The position numbers and the translations under genes were made by a program. DNA of 49,095 nucleotides from CAVALG01 sp963630555 (lineage in GTDB: Bacteria > Bacillota > Clostridia > Oscillospirales > Acutalibacteraceae): NCBI GenBank assembly GCA_963630555.1, contig CAVGND010000010.1, positions 1 through 49,095 on the forward strand, in the 5' to 3' direction. Positions within the stretch are counted from its first letter, which is position 1; the number at the start of each line of letters is the position of its first letter. The notes under the pieces were generated by a model. That model made no database searches. It saw only the letters and a list, made by a program, of their open reading frames with translations, and was not told the origin of the DNA. Positions 49,060-49,095 of this stretch are shown piece by piece.

Positions 49060-49095
49060 ATGCCAAACTGCAAAACCATTGCTGTCTGCAATCAG
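49060..49095 (+). CDS. ParA-family ATPase, first 12 codons only
   Basis: The window ends inside the gene. The visible protein MPNCKTIAVCNQ matches the beginning of ParA/Soj-type partition ATPases, whose Walker A (normally NQKGGVGKT) would start at the last two residues. A strong AAGGAGG lies ten bases upstream. In Tn1549-like elements of gut Clostridia a ParA gene of this kind stands near one end, so mobile-element partition or replication is the likely role. Confidence is limited by the short visible part. Confidence 0.7.
   Translation, partial: MPNCKTIAVCNQ

Noticed and set aside
1..49095. Search by eye for CRISPR arrays, tRNA and rRNA genes
   Set aside because: No regularly spaced repeats of 25-40 bases, no cloverleaf with a TTCGA arm and CCA end, and no rRNA motifs were seen.

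Overview
The window reads as a chromosome segment of an anaerobic, gut-type member of the Bacillota (class Clostridia; possibly Oscillospiraceae or a relative, which is inference). Support: clostridial gene neighbourhoods (SRP RNA-dnaX-ybaB-recR, HrcA/CIRCE-type groESL, DnaD plus DnaC-like loader), strong AGGAGG-type ribosome binding sites, near-consensus sigma-A promoters, LL-diaminopimelate aminotransferase, a ferredoxin-linked split glutamate synthase, and the apparent left flank of a Tn1549-like conjugative element at the right edge.

Layout. 1-254: intergenic DNA with a modular hairpin repeat. 255-3587 (minus): lipid operon PAP2 / UPF0104 / pssA / psd. 3700-4584 (minus): PflA-like radical SAM gene with its own consensus promoter. 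4653-15290 (minus): one long operon starting at a perfect promoter and a terminator/antiterminator leader, encoding a split glutamate synthase (amidotransferase, FMN domain, polyferredoxin, FAD oxidoreductase, GXGXG domain), a glutamine-synthetase-like protein, an ANTAR antiterminator, then pyrG, dapF and dapL, ending at a strong terminator. 15344-16699 (plus): D,D-carboxypeptidase. 16745-21899 (plus): branched-chain amino acid ABC transporter livKHMGF with two regulatory hairpin regions. 21920-25188 (minus): GNAT, groESL with CIRCE, flavin-reductase-like protein. 25349-26882 (plus): VTT membrane protein and GT8 glycosyltransferase. 26954-28289: decayed accessory patch with a MerR-type promoter, a truncated MATE gene joined to a transposase remnant, and a frameshifted XRE repressor. 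28447-35817 (plus): SRP RNA, dnaX, ybaB, recR, asnB, rluA-type, dnaD-like, dnaC-like. 35836-36120: dense hairpins and the second copy of the modular repeat. 36129-39954 (minus): CPBP protease, tadA, DUF2156, GNAT, ung. 40256-44546 (plus): glycogen phosphorylase and GH13 amylase. 44690-48339 (plus): murA, greA, lysS. 48340-49095: repeats, tandem terminators, a highly structured non-coding leader and the first codons of a ParA-family gene.

The most interesting system is the nitrogen operon. Its leader can fold either into a long intrinsic terminator or into a small hairpin whose six-base loop carries the A1/G4 signature of ANTAR-binding RNA, and the operon encodes an ANTAR protein with a degenerate receiver domain. 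This suggests autoregulated antitermination reaching through glutamine/glutamate metabolism into CTP and lysine/DAP synthesis. The second is a two-copy intergenic element whose linkers are conserved while its hairpin stems have changed sequence but kept pairing and geometry. The third is the structured leader in front of parA at the right edge. All functional statements are from sequence reading only; no database search was possible.
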